64,000 nt of DNA from Xanthomonas sp. DAR 35659 (GCF_041242975.1 NZ_CP162488.1:5322001-5386000), one strand, 5' to 3'. Numbered from the stretch's first letter, positions 33,530 through 44,861 are shown. The notes: generated from the sequence alone by a model not told the origin. Numbers and translations: made by a program.

Positions 33530-35242
33530 CTACTCCTTGCTGGATGGATCCGGTTCGCGGCGGGCATACGGCCCGAGGGTGGTGCCGGTGAAGCCGCCAG
33601 CCAAGGCGGTGCTGAGCATGGCCGCATCGTCGTCGCGGCGCAGCCAGCGCCAGTCCTGGCCATCGGCGGCGAAGGCGAAGGCATAGCGGCCGCCGTCGCC
33701 GGCGATCTTCAGGCGCAGCGTGCCCGTCGCAGCGACCGGGCTGCGCGCGACCGTGGTGGTGCGCTCGCCGTCGCGCTTGTCGAGGAACACTTCGGCGCGC
33801 GCGCCGCGGCGGCGCACGCCGAGCACGTACCAGGCATCGGCGTTCTGGAAGGCGGCCAGGCCGGCGACCAGGCCCGGCTGCGCGGGGATCTGCACGGCGG
33901 TGCTGGCGTCGAAGCGCAGGTGCTGTTGCCGGTACGCCAGGAACGCCGGATTGCCGCTGCCGTCGAGGCCCTGCGTATCGGGGTGCAGCGTCATCCACCC
34001 CGGGCGCGCGCGCAGGTCCAGCCACTCGCGCCTGGGCGTGCGCAGCAGCAGCCAGCGACGATCGCGGTGGGCCGCGTCGAAGTCGTCGCGCCAGGTGAAG
34101 TTGCCGCTCAGCGGCGCGGTTTCGGCGTCGGCGCGCAGTCCGGCCGGACCCGGCGCGACGTAGGGGATCGGCTGGCCCGCCGGCAGGATCGAAGGCCAGC
34201 CATCGTGCCAGGTCACCGGCAACAGGAAGGTTTCGCGGCCGGTGTTGTAGCGCTCCTGCGCGTACGGGCGGCTGGCCAGGAACAGCGCCCACCATTGCCC
34301 ATCCGGGCCTTCGACCAGATCGGCATGGCCGGCGTTGCTGATCGGGTCGGCGCGCTTGGCGGGCAGGTCGCGCTGGGTCAGGATCGGATTGTGCGGCGCC
34401 GGCAGGTACGGCCCCCACGGCGTGCGACTGCGCAATGCCACCTGCGAATGCTGCGGGCCGGTGCCGCCTTCCGCGCAGGACAGCACGTACCAGCCGTCGC
34501 GCTTGTACAGGTGCGGGCCTTCGATCCAGATCGGCTTGCTGGCCAGGTCCACGCCGCCGTTGACCAGCACCTTGCGCGGGCCGACCGGCTGCAGCCGCGC
34601 CAGATCGAAGCGCTGCATCCAGATCGCGCGATGGCCCTCGTACAGCGGCGCGCCATCCGGCGGACCGTTGTTGAGCAGGTAGGTGGTGCCGTCGTCGTCG
34701 AAGAACAGCGACGGGTCGATGCCGTCGATGTCCGGCAGCCAGTGCAGCGGCGACCATGGCCCGGCCGGATCGTCCGCCGTCGCGATGAAGTTGCCGCCGC
34801 TGTCCACCGCGGTGCCGACCACGTAGAAGCGGCCCTGATGGTGCGCGATGCTGGCGGCGAACATGCCGCGCGACACCTTCAGGCCGTCGTAGTTCAGCTG
34901 CTCGGCACGCTCGACCACGTTGCCGACCTGCCGCCAGTGCACCAGGTCGCGGCTCTCGAACACCGGCAGCGCCGGGAAGTAGGCGAAGGTGGAATTGACC
35001 AGGTAGTAGCGATCGCCGGCGCGGGTGACGCTCGGGTCGGGATAGAAGCCGGCCAGCACCGGATTGCGGTAGTGGCCCGCCGGCAGCGGCGTGGCGAACA
35101 CCGCATCGTCGCCGCGATACACGAACCAATCGAAGGCGACCGTGTCCACCGCGGGCGCCGGCACCGGCGCGCGCTGCGCCGACGCGGCTTGCAGCGTCGC
35201 CACGCCCAGCAGCGCCCACAGCCATGCGCGTCCCCAGCGCAT
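33530..35242 (-). CDS. exported GH43 beta-xylosidase/arabinofuranosidase
   Basis: A 570-residue GH43 enzyme with a signal peptide (cleavage after A-S-A, residue 22). The five-bladed propeller has the three catalytic carboxylates: general base Asp69 in F-Y-P-D-P-S, pKa-modulating Asp176 in G-I-D-P-S, and general acid Glu241 in W-I-E-G-P. A C-terminal beta-sandwich of about 200 residues (starting F-T-W-R-D-D-F-D) is typical of GH43 xylosidases. The ATG at 35242 is used; a GTG at 35251 overlapping the upstream stop (GTGA) is an alternative. It acts with the neighbouring GH3 and GH67 enzymes on imported oligosaccharides. Confidence 0.93.
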   Translation of the reverse strand: MRWGRAWLWALLGVATLQAASAQRAPVPAPAVDTVAFDWFVYRGDDAVFATPLPAGHYRNPVLAGFYPDPSVTRAGDRYYLVNSTFAYFPALPVFESRDLVHWRQVGNVVERAEQLNYDGLKVSRGMFAASIAHHQGRFYVVGTAVDSGGNFIATADDPAGPWSPLHWLPDIDGIDPSLFFDDDGTTYLLNNGPPDGAPLYEGHRAIWMQRFDLARLQPVGPRKVLVNGGVDLASKPIWIEGPHLYKRDGWYVLSCAEGGTGPQHSQVALRSRTPWGPYLPAPHNPILTQRDLPAKRADPISNAGHADLVEGPDGQWWALFLASRPYAQERYNTGRETFLLPVTWHDGWPSILPAGQPIPYVAPGPAGLRADAETAPLSGNFTWRDDFDAAHRDRRWLLLRTPRREWLDLRARPGWMTLHPDTQGLDGSGNPAFLAYRQQHLRFDASTAVQIPAQPGLVAGLAAFQNADAWYVLGVRRRGARAEVFLDKRDGERTTTVARSPVAATGTLRLKIAGDGGRYAFAFAADGQDWRWLRRDDDAAMLSTALAGGFTGTTLGPYARREPDPSSKE

Positions 35243-35247
35243 GCGCC

Positions 35248-36507
35248 TCACCAATCCCACATCCCGCCGTCTTCCAGGCGCGCGATCGGCAGTTGCTTGG
35301 GCGCGTATGGATAGCGCTTGGCCAGCGCTTCGTCGATGTCCACGCCATGCCCGGGCGCCTCGCCGCAATGCAGGCGGCCGGCGTGGAACGCGTAGTCGTG
35401 CGGAAACACTTCGTTGGCTTCGTCGGAATGGAACATGTATTCCTGGATGCCGAAGTTCGGCACCCAGGTGTCGAAGTGCAGCGCCGCGCCCATGCACACC
35501 GGCGACAGGTCGGTGGCGCCATGGAAGCCGGTGCGCACCTGGTGCAGCGCGGCGAAGTCGGCCAGCCGGCGTACGTGTGTGATGCCGCCGGCGTGGACGA
35601 TGGTGGTGCGGATGTAGTCGATCAGCTGCTGCTCGATCAGGTGCTTGCAGTCCCAGATCGAATTGAACACCTCGCCCACCGCCAGCGGCGTTACCGAGTG
35701 CTGGCGGATGATCTCGAACGCGCGCTGGTTCTCCGCCGGGGTGGCGTCCTCGAGCCAGAACAGCCGGTACGGCTCCAGGTCGCGCGCCAGCCGCGCCGCT
35801 TCGATCGGGGTCAGGCGGTGATGCGCGTCGTGCAGCAGTTCGATTTCGTCGCCGTGGTCGGCACGCAACCGTTCGAACAGCTTGGGCACCACGCCGAGAT
35901 AGCGCGGCGTGGACCACACGGTCTCGGTCGGCAGCTCGCTCTCGGCCGGTTCGTAGGGCTTGCCGCCGCTGGAGATGCCATAGGTCTTCTTGATCCCGGG
36001 CACGCCGCACTGCGCACGGATGGCGATGAAGCCGAGTTCGCGGAAGCGCGCGACTTCCTCGCTGGTCTCGGCGATGTCGCGGCCGTTGGCGTGGCCGTAG
36101 ACCAGCGCGCCCTCGCGCGAGCGCCCGCCCAGCAACTGGTACAGCGGCATGCCGGCCATCTTACCGAGGATGTCCCACAGCGCCACGTCCACCGCGGCGA
36201 TCGCGGTCATCGTCACCGGCCCGCGCCGCCAGTACGCGCCGCGGTAGAAGAACTGCCAGATGTCCTCGATGCGGCCGGCGTCGCGGCCGATCAGGTTCGG
36301 CACCACGTGGTCCTGCAGGTAGGACGCCACCGCCAGTTCGCGGCCGTTGAGGGTGGCATCGCCCAGGCCGTACACCCCGGAGCGGGTGACGATCTTGAGG
36401 GTGACGAAGTTGCGCCCCGGGCAGGTGACGATGACCCGCGCCTCGACGATCTCGCGATCGCGGGCCGAGCCTTGGGCGGAAGTGGCATTGTCGGAAGTCT
36501 GGGTCAT
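35248..36507 (-). CDS. manD: enolase-superfamily D-mannonate dehydratase (ManD/RspA type)
   Basis: A 419-residue enolase-superfamily dehydratase that converts D-mannonate to 2-keto-3-deoxygluconate, closing the glucuronate branch. Motifs seen: [14 protein letters not shown] near the N-terminus, the metal ligands in [15 protein letters not shown] and A-V-G-E-V-F-N, and the late H-G-A-T-D-L-S-P. This is the ManD type, unrelated in fold to the UxuA used by enterics. It starts at the ATG at 36507, ten bases after the esterase gene, and abuts the GH43 gene. Confidence 0.92.
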   Translation of the reverse strand: MTQTSDNATSAQGSARDREIVEARVIVTCPGRNFVTLKIVTRSGVYGLGDATLNGRELAVASYLQDHVVPNLIGRDAGRIEDIWQFFYRGAYWRRGPVTMTAIAAVDVALWDILGKMAGMPLYQLLGGRSREGALVYGHANGRDIAETSEEVARFRELGFIAIRAQCGVPGIKKTYGISSGGKPYEPAESELPTETVWSTPRYLGVVPKLFERLRADHGDEIELLHDAHHRLTPIEAARLARDLEPYRLFWLEDATPAENQRAFEIIRQHSVTPLAVGEVFNSIWDCKHLIEQQLIDYIRTTIVHAGGITHVRRLADFAALHQVRTGFHGATDLSPVCMGAALHFDTWVPNFGIQEYMFHSDEANEVFPHDYAFHAGRLHCGEAPGHGVDIDEALAKRYPYAPKQLPIARLEDGGMWDW

Positions 36508-36517
36508 CGCGGATCGC

Positions 36518-38512
36518 TCACGGGGAAGACGCCGCGGCCGCTGCGGCCGTGGACGGGAGGGACAGTTCGAACGGACCGGCCGGCAATCCGGCGCGGTCGA
36601 ACAGGGTGCACACCGGGCTGTCGGCCCAGCAGTAGCGCACGCGGGTCGGCGCGACGCCCGCCGGGATCGGCAGGCGCACGCTGCGCTGCTGCAGGTCCGC
36701 CTGCGCGTAGCGGCAACTGCCGGGGGCGGCACCGCACAGTTCGAAACCGATCGGCGCGGTGGCGCTGTAGGTCTGCAATGCGCCATCGACGTCGTCGAAG
36801 TCGACCACCAGCGCCGCGCCATCGCGGCGCAGCGCGCGCGGCACCGGCCCGGAAGGCGGCAACGCCTCGCCGTAGACCACATGGCGCGCGGCGCGCGCCA
36901 GGCGGCGGCCGAGCTCCTGCTTGTTGGCCGGATGGATGTCGTAGCGGTCGCCGATGTCGATCGCCACCGCCAGCGCGGCGTGCGGGTCGGCGGCGACGAA
37001 GCGCCGTTGCGCCTCGCGCAGCTGCGCCCAACCGCTGTCGCCGGGCGCGGTGGGCGGCGCGCCGAAGTTGGCCAGTTGCACCAGCAGCAGCGGCAGCCGC
37101 GCGCCGAAGCGCTGCCGCCAGTCGCGCTGCCAGGCATCGAGCAGCGCCGGATAGCCCGCCGCATCGCCTGTGTTGGATTCGCCCTGGTACCACAGCACCC
37201 CGCGCAGGCCGACCCGGCCCAGCGGCGCGATCATGCCGTTGTACAGCGTGGTCAGGCCCGCCGCGGACGACCACGGCGCGCGCGGCGGCGTGCCCAGTTC
37301 CCGCGGCGCGATACGGTACTGCCAGCCACTCAGCGCCACTCGCGTGCCGTCGCCCAACTGCAGGTGCTGCACGTACGGCCCGCCGAGCAGACCGCCACGG
37401 CGATAGCTGTTGTACACGTTGACCACCACGGTGTTCTTGCCCGCATGCAGCGCGCCGCGCGGCAGCACGTAGCTGCGCGGTTGGTCGGCCCCGTAGCTGC
37501 TGCCCACCGCCTGGCCGTTGACCCAGGTCTGGTCGAGTTCGTCCACCGGCCCCAGCGCCAACGTCGCCGACTGCTGCGCCTGCGCGGCGCTCAGTGTGAC
37601 CGTGCCGCGGTACCACACCATGCCATTGAAATTGACCAACTGCGGCACGCCCCAGTCGTCCCACGCGTCCAGCGCCGGCACCGCCTGCCAGCCGTCGCTG
37701 GCGTCGTCCGGCTGCCAAGGCGCGCCAGCACCGTGCGCGCGCCACCACGTCTCCCACAACCGGCCCCAGCGCGGCGCGGCCTGCTGCGGATCGGTGGCGT
37801 AACGCGCCAGCACGTCCAGCGCCGGCGCGTTGCCGGGTACCTTGCGCAGGGCCGCGTCGCCGATCCACGCCTGCATCTGCGAGCCGCCCCAGGACGCGTC
37901 GATCAAGCCCATCGGCACGTCCACGCGCTTGCGCAGCTCGCGGGCGAAGTAATAGCAGGCCGCGGAAAAGTCGCCGACCGTGTCGGGCGTGGTCGGCCGC
38001 CACGCGGCGGGGCCGCCGAACTGCGCCTGCGGGGCCGGGCTGGACTGCGCCGGGACCTTGAACATGCGGATCGCCGGTTGCCGCGCATCGGCGATCTCGC
38101 TGCGCGTGTCCAGCGTGCGCCGCACCGGCAGCTCCATGTTCGACTGGCCCGAACACAGCCACACGTCGCCGAGCAGCACGTCCTCGGCACGCTGCGTGCG
38201 GCCGTGCGCGGTGCTGGCCTCTAGGGTGTACGGCCCGCCGGCCGGCAATGCCGGCAGCTGCGCCTGCCAGCGTCCCTGGCGGTCGGCGCGCGCCTGCACG
38301 CGCTGCTGCGCCAGCTGCACGGTCACCGTCTCGCCGGCCGCGGCTTGTCCCCACACGCGGATCGGCGCATCGCGTTGCAGCACTGCGTGGTCCTGGAACA
38401 GCGCGTGCAGCAGCGGCGGTTGCGCCTGGTCGGCGTGGGCGAACGCGGGCGCGCACAGCGCCGCCAGCAGCAGGCTGCGCGTGACGTGGACGACAACACG
38501 ATGCGACGTCAT
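36518..38512 (-). CDS. exported SGNH-type acetylesterase (sialate O-acetylesterase-like)
   Basis: A 664-residue exported esterase with a signal peptide of about 28 residues. The SGNH catalytic serine lies in L-C-S-G-Q-S-N-M-E and a second conserved block reads L-W-Y-Q-G-E-S-N. The catalytic domain is interrupted by a jelly-roll-like insert (W-Y-R-G-T-V-T-L ... T-W-V-N-G-Q-A-V-G), as in sialate O-acetylesterase family members. Inside this locus it most likely removes acetyl groups from xylan oligosaccharides rather than sialic acid. Its ATG overlaps the agu67A stop by four bases (ATGA), so the two are translationally coupled. Confidence 0.88.
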   Translation of the reverse strand: MTSHRVVVHVTRSLLLAALCAPAFAHADQAQPPLLHALFQDHAVLQRDAPIRVWGQAAAGETVTVQLAQQRVQARADRQGRWQAQLPALPAGGPYTLEASTAHGRTQRAEDVLLGDVWLCSGQSNMELPVRRTLDTRSEIADARQPAIRMFKVPAQSSPAPQAQFGGPAAWRPTTPDTVGDFSAACYYFARELRKRVDVPMGLIDASWGGSQMQAWIGDAALRKVPGNAPALDVLARYATDPQQAAPRWGRLWETWWRAHGAGAPWQPDDASDGWQAVPALDAWDDWGVPQLVNFNGMVWYRGTVTLSAAQAQQSATLALGPVDELDQTWVNGQAVGSSYGADQPRSYVLPRGALHAGKNTVVVNVYNSYRRGGLLGGPYVQHLQLGDGTRVALSGWQYRIAPRELGTPPRAPWSSAAGLTTLYNGMIAPLGRVGLRGVLWYQGESNTGDAAGYPALLDAWQRDWRQRFGARLPLLLVQLANFGAPPTAPGDSGWAQLREAQRRFVAADPHAALAVAIDIGDRYDIHPANKQELGRRLARAARHVVYGEALPPSGPVPRALRRDGAALVVDFDDVDGALQTYSATAPIGFELCGAAPGSCRYAQADLQQRSVRLPIPAGVAPTRVRYCWADSPVCTLFDRAGLPAGPFELSLPSTAAAAAASSP

Positions 38513-40710
38513 TTCGGATTCCCCGGTGCGTACGGAAACGCCAGCGACTGGTAATAGGCCAGCGGATGCGGCGGCGCCGCGATGCCCGGCGGCAGCGCGC
38601 GGCCGGACACGTGTTGCCAGTAGGCGATGCTGGCATCGCGCCACCACTGCGCCTCGCGCTGCTGGATCGCCAGGAAGTCGGCGACCTGGCGGTAGCGCGG
38701 CGCATCCACGTACGGCGCCAGCCCGGCCCAGGTCGCGCGCATCCGCGCCACCTCGGCCACGCCGCGGTCGTAGCGGCCGAGCAGTTCGTCCCACAGCGGC
38801 CGGCCCGAGGCCATGCGGTGCTCCCACGGCACATGGTGGAACCACAGCAGGTAGTCCTCCGGCACCGTGCGCACATCGCCGAAGCGGCGCGCCAGCGGCG
38901 GCGCGTACTGCGCCACCGCGTTGCTGCCGGTCGCGCTGCGGTCGAAGCCGATGCCGGTGCGGTCGGCGCGGTGGTAGTAGACCGGATCCCAATCCGGGCG
39001 CTCGCTGCCCTCATCCCATGGCGCCGGGCCGTAGTGGTGGCCGCGGCCCATCAGGTGATGCAGGCCGAGCGGGGTCATGTAGTCGACCGCCGCCTGGTGC
39101 GAGGCCATCATCATGCCGACCACTGGCGCGACCAGGGCCGGATCGTTGCCGAAGGTCATCCGCACCCAGTCCTCGGCGATGGCCTGCGCATCGCCCTGCG
39201 GATCCCAGGCCAGCCGCCCGAACGCGTACCAGTTGGCCTGGTCGAAGATCGAGCCGCACCAGTTGCGGTCCGCGCCGATGTTGGCGACCCCGGCGATGCC
39301 GCTGAGCGCATGGCCATCCACGGCGCCCTCCACCACCCGCGCCACCGTCGCCTGCTTGCCGCGGTACGTGTTCGATTGCAGGGTCTCCTGGTACAGCGTG
39401 CCCAGGTAGACCAGATGCGTGGCGAAGCCGAGGTACTCCTTGGTGATCTGGAATTCCAGCATCAGCGGGGTCTTCGGCATCGCCCCGAACAAGGGATGGA
39501 ACGGCTCGCGCGGCTGGAAGTCGATGGCGCCGTTCTTGACCTGCACCACCACGTTGTCGCGGAATGTCCCGTCCAGCGGCACGAACTCGCTGTACGCCTG
39601 CTTGGCGCGGTCGTCCGGCTGCGTGTGCGAATAGACGAAGGCGCGCCACATCACCACGCCGCCGTGCGGCGCCAGCGCCTCGGCAAGCATGTTGGCGCCG
39701 TCGGCGTGGCTGCGGCCGTAGTCCTGCGGGCCCGGCTGGCCTTCGGAATTGGCCTTGACCAGGAAGCCGCCGAAATCGGGAATGCGCGCGTAGATCGCAT
39801 CGGCCTTGTCGCGCCACCAGCGGCGCACCGCCGGGTCCAGCGGATCGGCGGTCGGCAGCCCGCCGAGTTCGATCGGCGCGCTGAAGCGCGCGCTCAGGTA
39901 CACGCGGATGCCGTACGGCCGCAGCGCGTCGGCCAGCGCCGCGGCCTTGTCCAGATAGTCCGGGGTCAGGCTCCAGGCCTTGGCGTTGACGTTGTTCAAC
40001 ACCGCGCCGTTGAGGCCGATGGAGGCATTGGCGCGCGCGTAGTCGGTGTAGCGCGGGTCCACGTAGCCGGGCAGCTTCTGCCAGTCCCACAGCGAGGCGC
40101 CGGCATAGCCGCGTTCGACCACGCCATCCAGGTTGTCCCAGTGGTCGAGCACGCGCAGCTTCACCCGCGGCACCTCGCGCAGCGCCAACCCGGCAGGCGC
40201 CTGCCCGGTCTGCAGCAAGCGCAGCAAGTGGAATGCCGCGTACAGCACGCCGCGCTCGCCGCCGCCGACCAACACGGTGGCCGGACGGCCGTCGATGCGC
40301 ACGCTGCGGATCAGGTAGCCCTCCTCGCCCAGGCCGCGCGTGTCCAGGCGCAGCCGCGCGATCGCCGGCGTGGCCGGGGTGCCGAGCACGATCGCGCCGG
40401 CGCGGTCCGCCGTGGGCGCGAGCGGCGGCGCGGCGCCGAGCAGGCCGCCCAGGCCACGGCGCAGCTCCTCGCGCGCGGCGCGCTGCATCGGCGTGTCGGC
40501 GGCGGCCACCAGTTGCGTCGCCGCGTCGCGCCACGGCGCCGCCTGCGCCGGCGCCATTGGTTGGTAGCGCAACCATAGGTCGTAGCCGTCCTCGGCCTGC
40601 GCCGCCACGGCCGGCAGCAGCAGGGCCAGCCACAGGCAGGCGCTCCCCAGCCAGCCGCCACGCAGCGGACGCCGGCGTCGTGGCGCGCGCGACACGGCAT
40701 GGGCGCTCAT
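38509..40710 (-). CDS. agu67A: GH67 alpha-glucuronidase
   Basis: A 733-residue exported enzyme that removes (4-O-methyl)-glucuronic acid from the non-reducing end of glucuronoxylan oligosaccharides. A signal peptide ends near residue 39. The GH67 active-site elements are visible: general acid Glu323 in K-A-N-S-E-G-Q-P-G-P, then Asp397 in N-G-A-I-D-F-Q-P-R-E-P-F, and a glutamate in I-T-K-E-Y-L-G (Glu425). It leads the six-gene leftward run ending at uxuB and is divergent from xylR across 182 bases. No clear xyl box was found in that gap. Confidence 0.95.
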   Translation of the reverse strand: MSAHAVSRAPRRRRPLRGGWLGSACLWLALLLPAVAAQAEDGYDLWLRYQPMAPAQAAPWRDAATQLVAAADTPMQRAAREELRRGLGGLLGAAPPLAPTADRAGAIVLGTPATPAIARLRLDTRGLGEEGYLIRSVRIDGRPATVLVGGGERGVLYAAFHLLRLLQTGQAPAGLALREVPRVKLRVLDHWDNLDGVVERGYAGASLWDWQKLPGYVDPRYTDYARANASIGLNGAVLNNVNAKAWSLTPDYLDKAAALADALRPYGIRVYLSARFSAPIELGGLPTADPLDPAVRRWWRDKADAIYARIPDFGGFLVKANSEGQPGPQDYGRSHADGANMLAEALAPHGGVVMWRAFVYSHTQPDDRAKQAYSEFVPLDGTFRDNVVVQVKNGAIDFQPREPFHPLFGAMPKTPLMLEFQITKEYLGFATHLVYLGTLYQETLQSNTYRGKQATVARVVEGAVDGHALSGIAGVANIGADRNWCGSIFDQANWYAFGRLAWDPQGDAQAIAEDWVRMTFGNDPALVAPVVGMMMASHQAAVDYMTPLGLHHLMGRGHHYGPAPWDEGSERPDWDPVYYHRADRTGIGFDRSATGSNAVAQYAPPLARRFGDVRTVPEDYLLWFHHVPWEHRMASGRPLWDELLGRYDRGVAEVARMRATWAGLAPYVDAPRYRQVADFLAIQQREAQWWRDASIAYWQHVSGRALPPGIAAPPHPLAYYQSLAFPYAPGNPK

Positions 40711-40892
40711 GCGCGCGGCCTCGGCGCTGCGGCCGGCGCGCGGCGATGGTCGCCGCCCACCCGGCTTCCCGGTACCATGCAGGCGTCACTCGTGTCGGGA
40801 TCCGCACCGTGCCGCGGCACCGTCGCGCACGCGGCTTGCGCAGAACCTCCCCGGTCGACACCCACGCCCGCACGCCAGCGAAGAGGTCCATC

Positions 40893-41966
40893 TTGGAGAA
40901 GGTCAGGAAATCGGTGCGCCGCAAGAGCCTTGCCGTGACCATCGACGAGGTGGCCGCGCTGGCCAAGGTCTCGCCGATGACCGTGTCGCGGGTGATCAAC
41001 GGCCAGGGCAACGTGCGCGACACCACCCGCGAGCAGGTCATGCGCGCGGTCGAGACGCTCGGCTACACGCCGAACCTGGCGGCCAGCGCGCTGGCCGCCG
41101 CGCAGAACACGCGGGTCGCGCTGATCTACAGCAATCCCAGCGGCGCCTATCTCGGCGAATTGCTGGTCGGCGTGCTGCGCGCCGCCTCGCGCACCTCGAT
41201 CCAGGTGGTGGTGGATTACTGGGACGACCTCGGCGCCGAGGCCGAACGCAAGGCCGCGCGCAAGCTGGCCAAGAGCGTGGCCGGGGTGATCCTGCCGCCG
41301 CCGCTGTGCGAATCGGAGGCCGCGATCCACGAACTGGTGCGCGCCAAGGTGCCGGTGGTGGCGATCGCCTCGGACCGTTTCAGCGAACAGGTGGCCTGCG
41401 TGCGCGTGGACGAGTTCAATGCCAGCAAGGACATCACCGCCTACCTGATCGCGCAGGGCCACACCCGCATCGGCTACATCGCCGGGCGCTCCAACCTGTC
41501 GGCCAGCGCGCGCCGCTTCGAAGGCTTCCAGGCGGCCCTGGCCGAGGCCGGGCTGCGCCTGGACCGGCACCTGCTGCAGCCGGGCGACTACACCTATCGT
41601 TCCGGCCTGGAGGCCGCCGAAAAGCTGCTGTCGCGGCGGCAACCGCCCAGCGCCATCATCGCCAGCAACGACGACATGGCCGCCGCGGCGATCTCGGTCG
41701 CGCACCGGCGCGGCCTGGACGTGCCGCGTGACCTGTCGGTGGTCGGCTTCGACGACACTTCCGCCGCCACCGCGGTGTGGCCGGAACTGACCACCGTGCG
41801 CCAGCCGATCGCGGCGATGGCCGACGCGGCGATCGACATCCTGCTGCGCAGCATCCGCAACAAGGAACGTACGGCTCGGGCGAAGATCGATCATGTGCTC
41901 GCTCATCAACTGGTCAAGCGCGATTCGGTCGCCGCGCCGGCCACCGCGCGCCGCCAGCGGCGCTGA
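40893..41966 (+). CDS. xylR: LacI-family regulator of the xylan locus (XylR)
   Basis: A 357-residue LacI-type repressor. The helix-turn-helix reads [18 protein letters not shown] followed by I-N-G, and the hinge L-A-A-S-A-L-A is intact. The sugar-binding domain is complete, ending before a basic tail. The start is inferred to be TTG at 40893, eight bases after an AGAGG site; a GTG at 40914 is an alternative. By analogy with the Xanthomonas XylR it should bind the TGGTAGCGCTACCA palindromes seen at three places here. It lies between agu67A (divergent) and xylA (convergent, 26-base gap). Confidence 0.9.
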   Translation: MEKVRKSVRRKSLAVTIDEVAALAKVSPMTVSRVINGQGNVRDTTREQVMRAVETLGYTPNLAASALAAAQNTRVALIYSNPSGAYLGELLVGVLRAASRTSIQVVVDYWDDLGAEAERKAARKLAKSVAGVILPPPLCESEAAIHELVRAKVPVVAIASDRFSEQVACVRVDEFNASKDITAYLIAQGHTRIGYIAGRSNLSASARRFEGFQAALAEAGLRLDRHLLQPGDYTYRSGLEAAEKLLSRRQPPSAIIASNDDMAAAAISVAHRRGLDVPRDLSVVGFDDTSAATAVWPELTTVRQPIAAMADAAIDILLRSIRNKERTARAKIDHVLAHQLVKRDSVAAPATARRQRR

Positions 41967-41992
41967 CGCGGCGGCGGCCGGCGGACGCGGCC

Positions 41993-43333
41993 TCAGCGGA
42001 TCAGGTACTGGTTGATCAGGTTCTCGTAGGCTTCCTGGCGGCCGCTGCGTTGCTGGGGTTCGCCGTTGCCCGCCGCGTACTTGGCCAGGTCGGCCAGCGT
42101 GCTGGTGCCGTTGGCGAAGGCCGCGCCGGCGCCGCTGTCGAAGCTGGCGTAGCGCTCGGCGCGCCACTGCTCCAGCGGCGAGGCCGTCAGCAGCGCATGG
42201 GCCACTTCCAGGCCGCGCGCGAACGCGTCCATGCCGCCGATGTGCGCCAGGAACAGGTCCTGCGGATCGGACGACTCGCGCCGCACCTTGGCGTCGAAGT
42301 TCAGCCCGCCCGGCGCCAGCCCGCCCTGCCGCAGCACCACCAGCATCGCGCCCACCGTGTCGTACAGGTCGGTCGGGAACTGGTCGGTGTCCCAGCCGTT
42401 CTGCGGGTTGCCGCGGTTGGCGTCGATGCTGCCCAGCAGCCCGGCATCGCTGGCCACCTGCAGGTCGTGCTCGAAGCTGTGCCCGGACAGCGTGGCGTGG
42501 TTGGCCTCGATGTTGAGCTTGAAGTCCTGGTCCAGGCCATGCTGGCGCAGGAAGCCGATCACCGTGGCGCTGTCGAAGTCGTACTGGTGCTTCATCGGCT
42601 CCATCGGCTTGGGCTCGATCAGGAAGTTGCCCTTGAAGCCGATGCTGCGGCCGTAGTCGCGGGCGATGGTCAGAAAGCGCGCCATGTGGTCCTGCTCGCG
42701 CTTCATCTGCGTGTTGTGCAGGCTCGCATAACCTTCCCGACCGCCCCAGAACACGTAGTTCTCACCGCCCAGCGCCACCGTCGCGTCCAGCGCGGCCTTG
42801 ACCTGCACCGCGGCGCGCGCGACCACGTCGAAGTCCGGGTTGGTCGAGGCGCCGTTCATGTAGCGCGGATGCGAGAACAGGTTGGCCGTGCCCCACAGCA
42901 GCTTGATGCCGGTGTCGGCCTGGCGCTGCTTGGCGATGCCGACCATGTGCTGCAGGTTCTTCTCGTACTGGCCGACGTCGTCGGCGTCCGGCGCCAGGTC
43001 GATATCGTGGAAGCAGTAGTACGGCACGCCGAGCTTGGTGAAGAACTCGAACGCCGCGTCGGCCTTGGCCTCGGCGCGGCCCAGCGCGTCGCTGCCGGCA
43101 TCCCACGGATAGGCGCGCGTGCCCGGGCCGAACGGATCGGCGCCGTTGCCGCAGAAGCTGTGCCAGTACGCCACCGCGAAGCGCAGGTGCTCGGCCATGG
43201 TCTTGTCGCCGATGCGCTTGTTCGCGTCGTAGACCTTGAACGCCAGCGGGTTGTCCGAGGCCTTGCCTTCGAACGGAATGCGGCCGATGCCCGGGAAGTA
43301 TTCCTTGGCGCCGATGTAGACGGAGTTGCTCAT
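41993..43333 (-). CDS. xylA: xylose isomerase
   Basis: A 446-residue cytoplasmic enzyme converting D-xylose to D-xylulose, with the divalent-metal TIM barrel of class II isomerases. Signature segments are visible: [11 protein letters not shown] (catalytic His), [19 protein letters not shown] (metal Glu and Lys) and [12 protein letters not shown]. No xylulokinase gene is present in the window, so the next step is encoded elsewhere. A perfect xyl box lies 263 bases upstream. Confidence 0.97.
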   Translation of the reverse strand: MSNSVYIGAKEYFPGIGRIPFEGKASDNPLAFKVYDANKRIGDKTMAEHLRFAVAYWHSFCGNGADPFGPGTRAYPWDAGSDALGRAEAKADAAFEFFTKLGVPYYCFHDIDLAPDADDVGQYEKNLQHMVGIAKQRQADTGIKLLWGTANLFSHPRYMNGASTNPDFDVVARAAVQVKAALDATVALGGENYVFWGGREGYASLHNTQMKREQDHMARFLTIARDYGRSIGFKGNFLIEPKPMEPMKHQYDFDSATVIGFLRQHGLDQDFKLNIEANHATLSGHSFEHDLQVASDAGLLGSIDANRGNPQNGWDTDQFPTDLYDTVGAMLVVLRQGGLAPGGLNFDAKVRRESSDPQDLFLAHIGGMDAFARGLEVAHALLTASPLEQWRAERYASFDSGAGAAFANGTSTLADLAKYAAGNGEPQQRSGRQEAYENLINQYLIR

Positions 43334-43861
43334 GGGAGATGGAGTCCTGTGGAGTGGGAGGAACGCGGCGTGCGGCGCCGCCAGCCGGCCGGCATGGCGA
43401 TGGCGGCCGGCGTGGCGGCCGCTGCGAACGCGAGTGGGACGAAAGCGGGCGGAGAAGGCGCGGCGCCGCTATCGATGGCGTCTCCGTGGCGCATGGCGTT
43501 GGCTTGCGCGATGCGCTGCGGCGCATCGCACGCGCCGCTACCGGATGGCGCCGGGCCGACGATGCCGCCACGGAACCGTGATGCGTGCAACGCTATGGTA
43601 GCGCTACCAGCAGCGGCGCTAAAAAAAGCTTCACTGCGGAAGGAAGCCATCGGGGCCATCGGATGCGGTTTGCCGGGCGGGGACGGACCGACTTTACCCA
43701 GCAAACCGGCGAAACGCTTGCTGCGTTGCGCCATCCGGCGCGCGCCGCGTCGCGTGCGGTCGCCGCGCTGCCGGTCATGGCCGCGCAGCGCGCGCCTTGC
43801 CGTCGCGCCGACCCGATGGCGGCGGCGCGGCGCCACGGCACGCCGATTACAATGCGCGCCG
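43334..43861. other. control region between xylA and ttcA
   Basis: A 528-base gap between divergent genes. It holds the third xyl box (43596-43609), directly followed by an A-run (CTAAAAAAAGCTTC). No convincing gene is seen; the frames crossing it are GC-rich shadows. Confidence 0.6.
43596..43609. promoter_or_regulatory. xyl box upstream of xylA
   Basis: A perfect TGGTAGCGCTACCA palindrome identical to the copy before the receptor gene. It lies 263 bases before the xylA start, which implies a long leader or a promoter well upstream of the gene. Confidence 0.85.
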
Positions 43862-44728
43862 ATGCCCTCCGCGCCCCTGCCCCTGCCGCACCCCCTGGCC
43901 GATCCGGCGCCGCGCAACGCGTCCGCGTTGGGCAAGCGGCTGTGCCGGCAGGTCGGCCAGGCGATCGCCGACTTCGGCATGATCGCCGCCGGCGACAAGG
44001 TGATGGTGTGCCTGTCCGGCGGCAAGGACAGCTACACCTTGCTGGATATCCTGTTGCAGCTGCAGCGCAAGGCGCCGGTGCCGTTCGAGCTGGTCGCGGT
44101 CAACCTGGATCAGAAGCAACCCGGCTTTCCCGCGCAGGTGCTGCCCGACTACCTGCGCAAGCTCGGCGTGGCCTGGCATGTGATCGAGCAGGACACCTAC
44201 TCGGTGGTCACCCGCGTGGTGCCCGAGGGCAAGACCCTGTGTTCGCTGTGCTCGCGGCTGCGGCGCGGCGCGCTGTACCGCTATGCGGCCGAGCACGGCA
44301 TTACCAAGATCGCGCTGGGCCATCATCGCGACGACATCGTCGCCACCTTCTTCATGAACCTGTTCTTCCACGCCAGGCTGGCGGCGATGGCGCCGAAGCT
44401 GCGCAGCGACGACGGCCGCCACGTGGTGATCCGGCCACTGGCCTACGTGCGCGAGGCCGACATCGCCGACTACGCGCAGGCGCGCGGCTTCCCGCTGATC
44501 CCGTGCACGCTGTGCGGCAGCCAGGAGACCCTGCAGCGGCGCCAGGTCGGACAGATGCTGCAGCAGTGGGACCGCGACCATCCCGGCCGCGTCGAGCAGA
44601 TCGCGCGCGCCATCGGCAACGTGCACCCCGCGCAGCTGGCCGACCCGGCGCTGTTCGATTTCCGCGCGCTCGATGGCGCAGACGCCGCGCCGCCCATGGC
44701 CTGGCCGGGCGACGACGAGCGCGCCTGA
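43862..44728 (+). CDS. ttcA: tRNA 2-thiocytidine(32) synthetase TtcA
   Basis: A 288-residue enzyme that thiolates cytidine 32 in certain tRNAs, using an iron-sulfur cluster. The PP-loop ATP site S-G-G-K-D-S is at 52-57, and the two cluster-binding CxxC pairs are C128/C131 (C-S-L-C) and C216/C219 (C-T-L-C). The ATG at 43862 precedes a variable proline-rich N-terminus; the longer upstream frame is not protein-like. The gene is complete. Confidence 0.95.
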   Translation: MPSAPLPLPHPLADPAPRNASALGKRLCRQVGQAIADFGMIAAGDKVMVCLSGGKDSYTLLDILLQLQRKAPVPFELVAVNLDQKQPGFPAQVLPDYLRKLGVAWHVIEQDTYSVVTRVVPEGKTLCSLCSRLRRGALYRYAAEHGITKIALGHHRDDIVATFFMNLFFHARLAAMAPKLRSDDGRHVVIRPLAYVREADIADYAQARGFPLIPCTLCGSQETLQRRQVGQMLQQWDRDHPGRVEQIARAIGNVHPAQLADPALFDFRALDGADAAPPMAWPGDDERA

Positions 44729-44861
44729 GCCGGACGCCGGCGGCCGGCCCGCGCCGCTGAACCGCACGTTGCGGTATCCAGGCGGGCGCGATGCGACAAT
44801 GCCCGCCGCCCCTCCGGCGCCTCGCGCCGGGCCGTTCCCGTTTCCTTCTGCTGGATGCTCG

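Noticed and set aside
32582-35314. A 910-codon rightward frame opposite the GH3 and GH43 genes
   Set aside because: Composition is typical antisense (Val/Gln/Arg/His rich) and the true genes on the other strand have clear catalytic motifs.
38566-40578. A 670-codon rightward frame opposite agu67A
   Set aside because: It is an antisense shadow without any recognisable domain; GH67 on the other strand is certain.
40711-40892. Possible xyl box in the agu67A-xylR gap (GGTACC at about 40770)
   Set aside because: It matches the box at only a few central positions and lacks the GCGC core.
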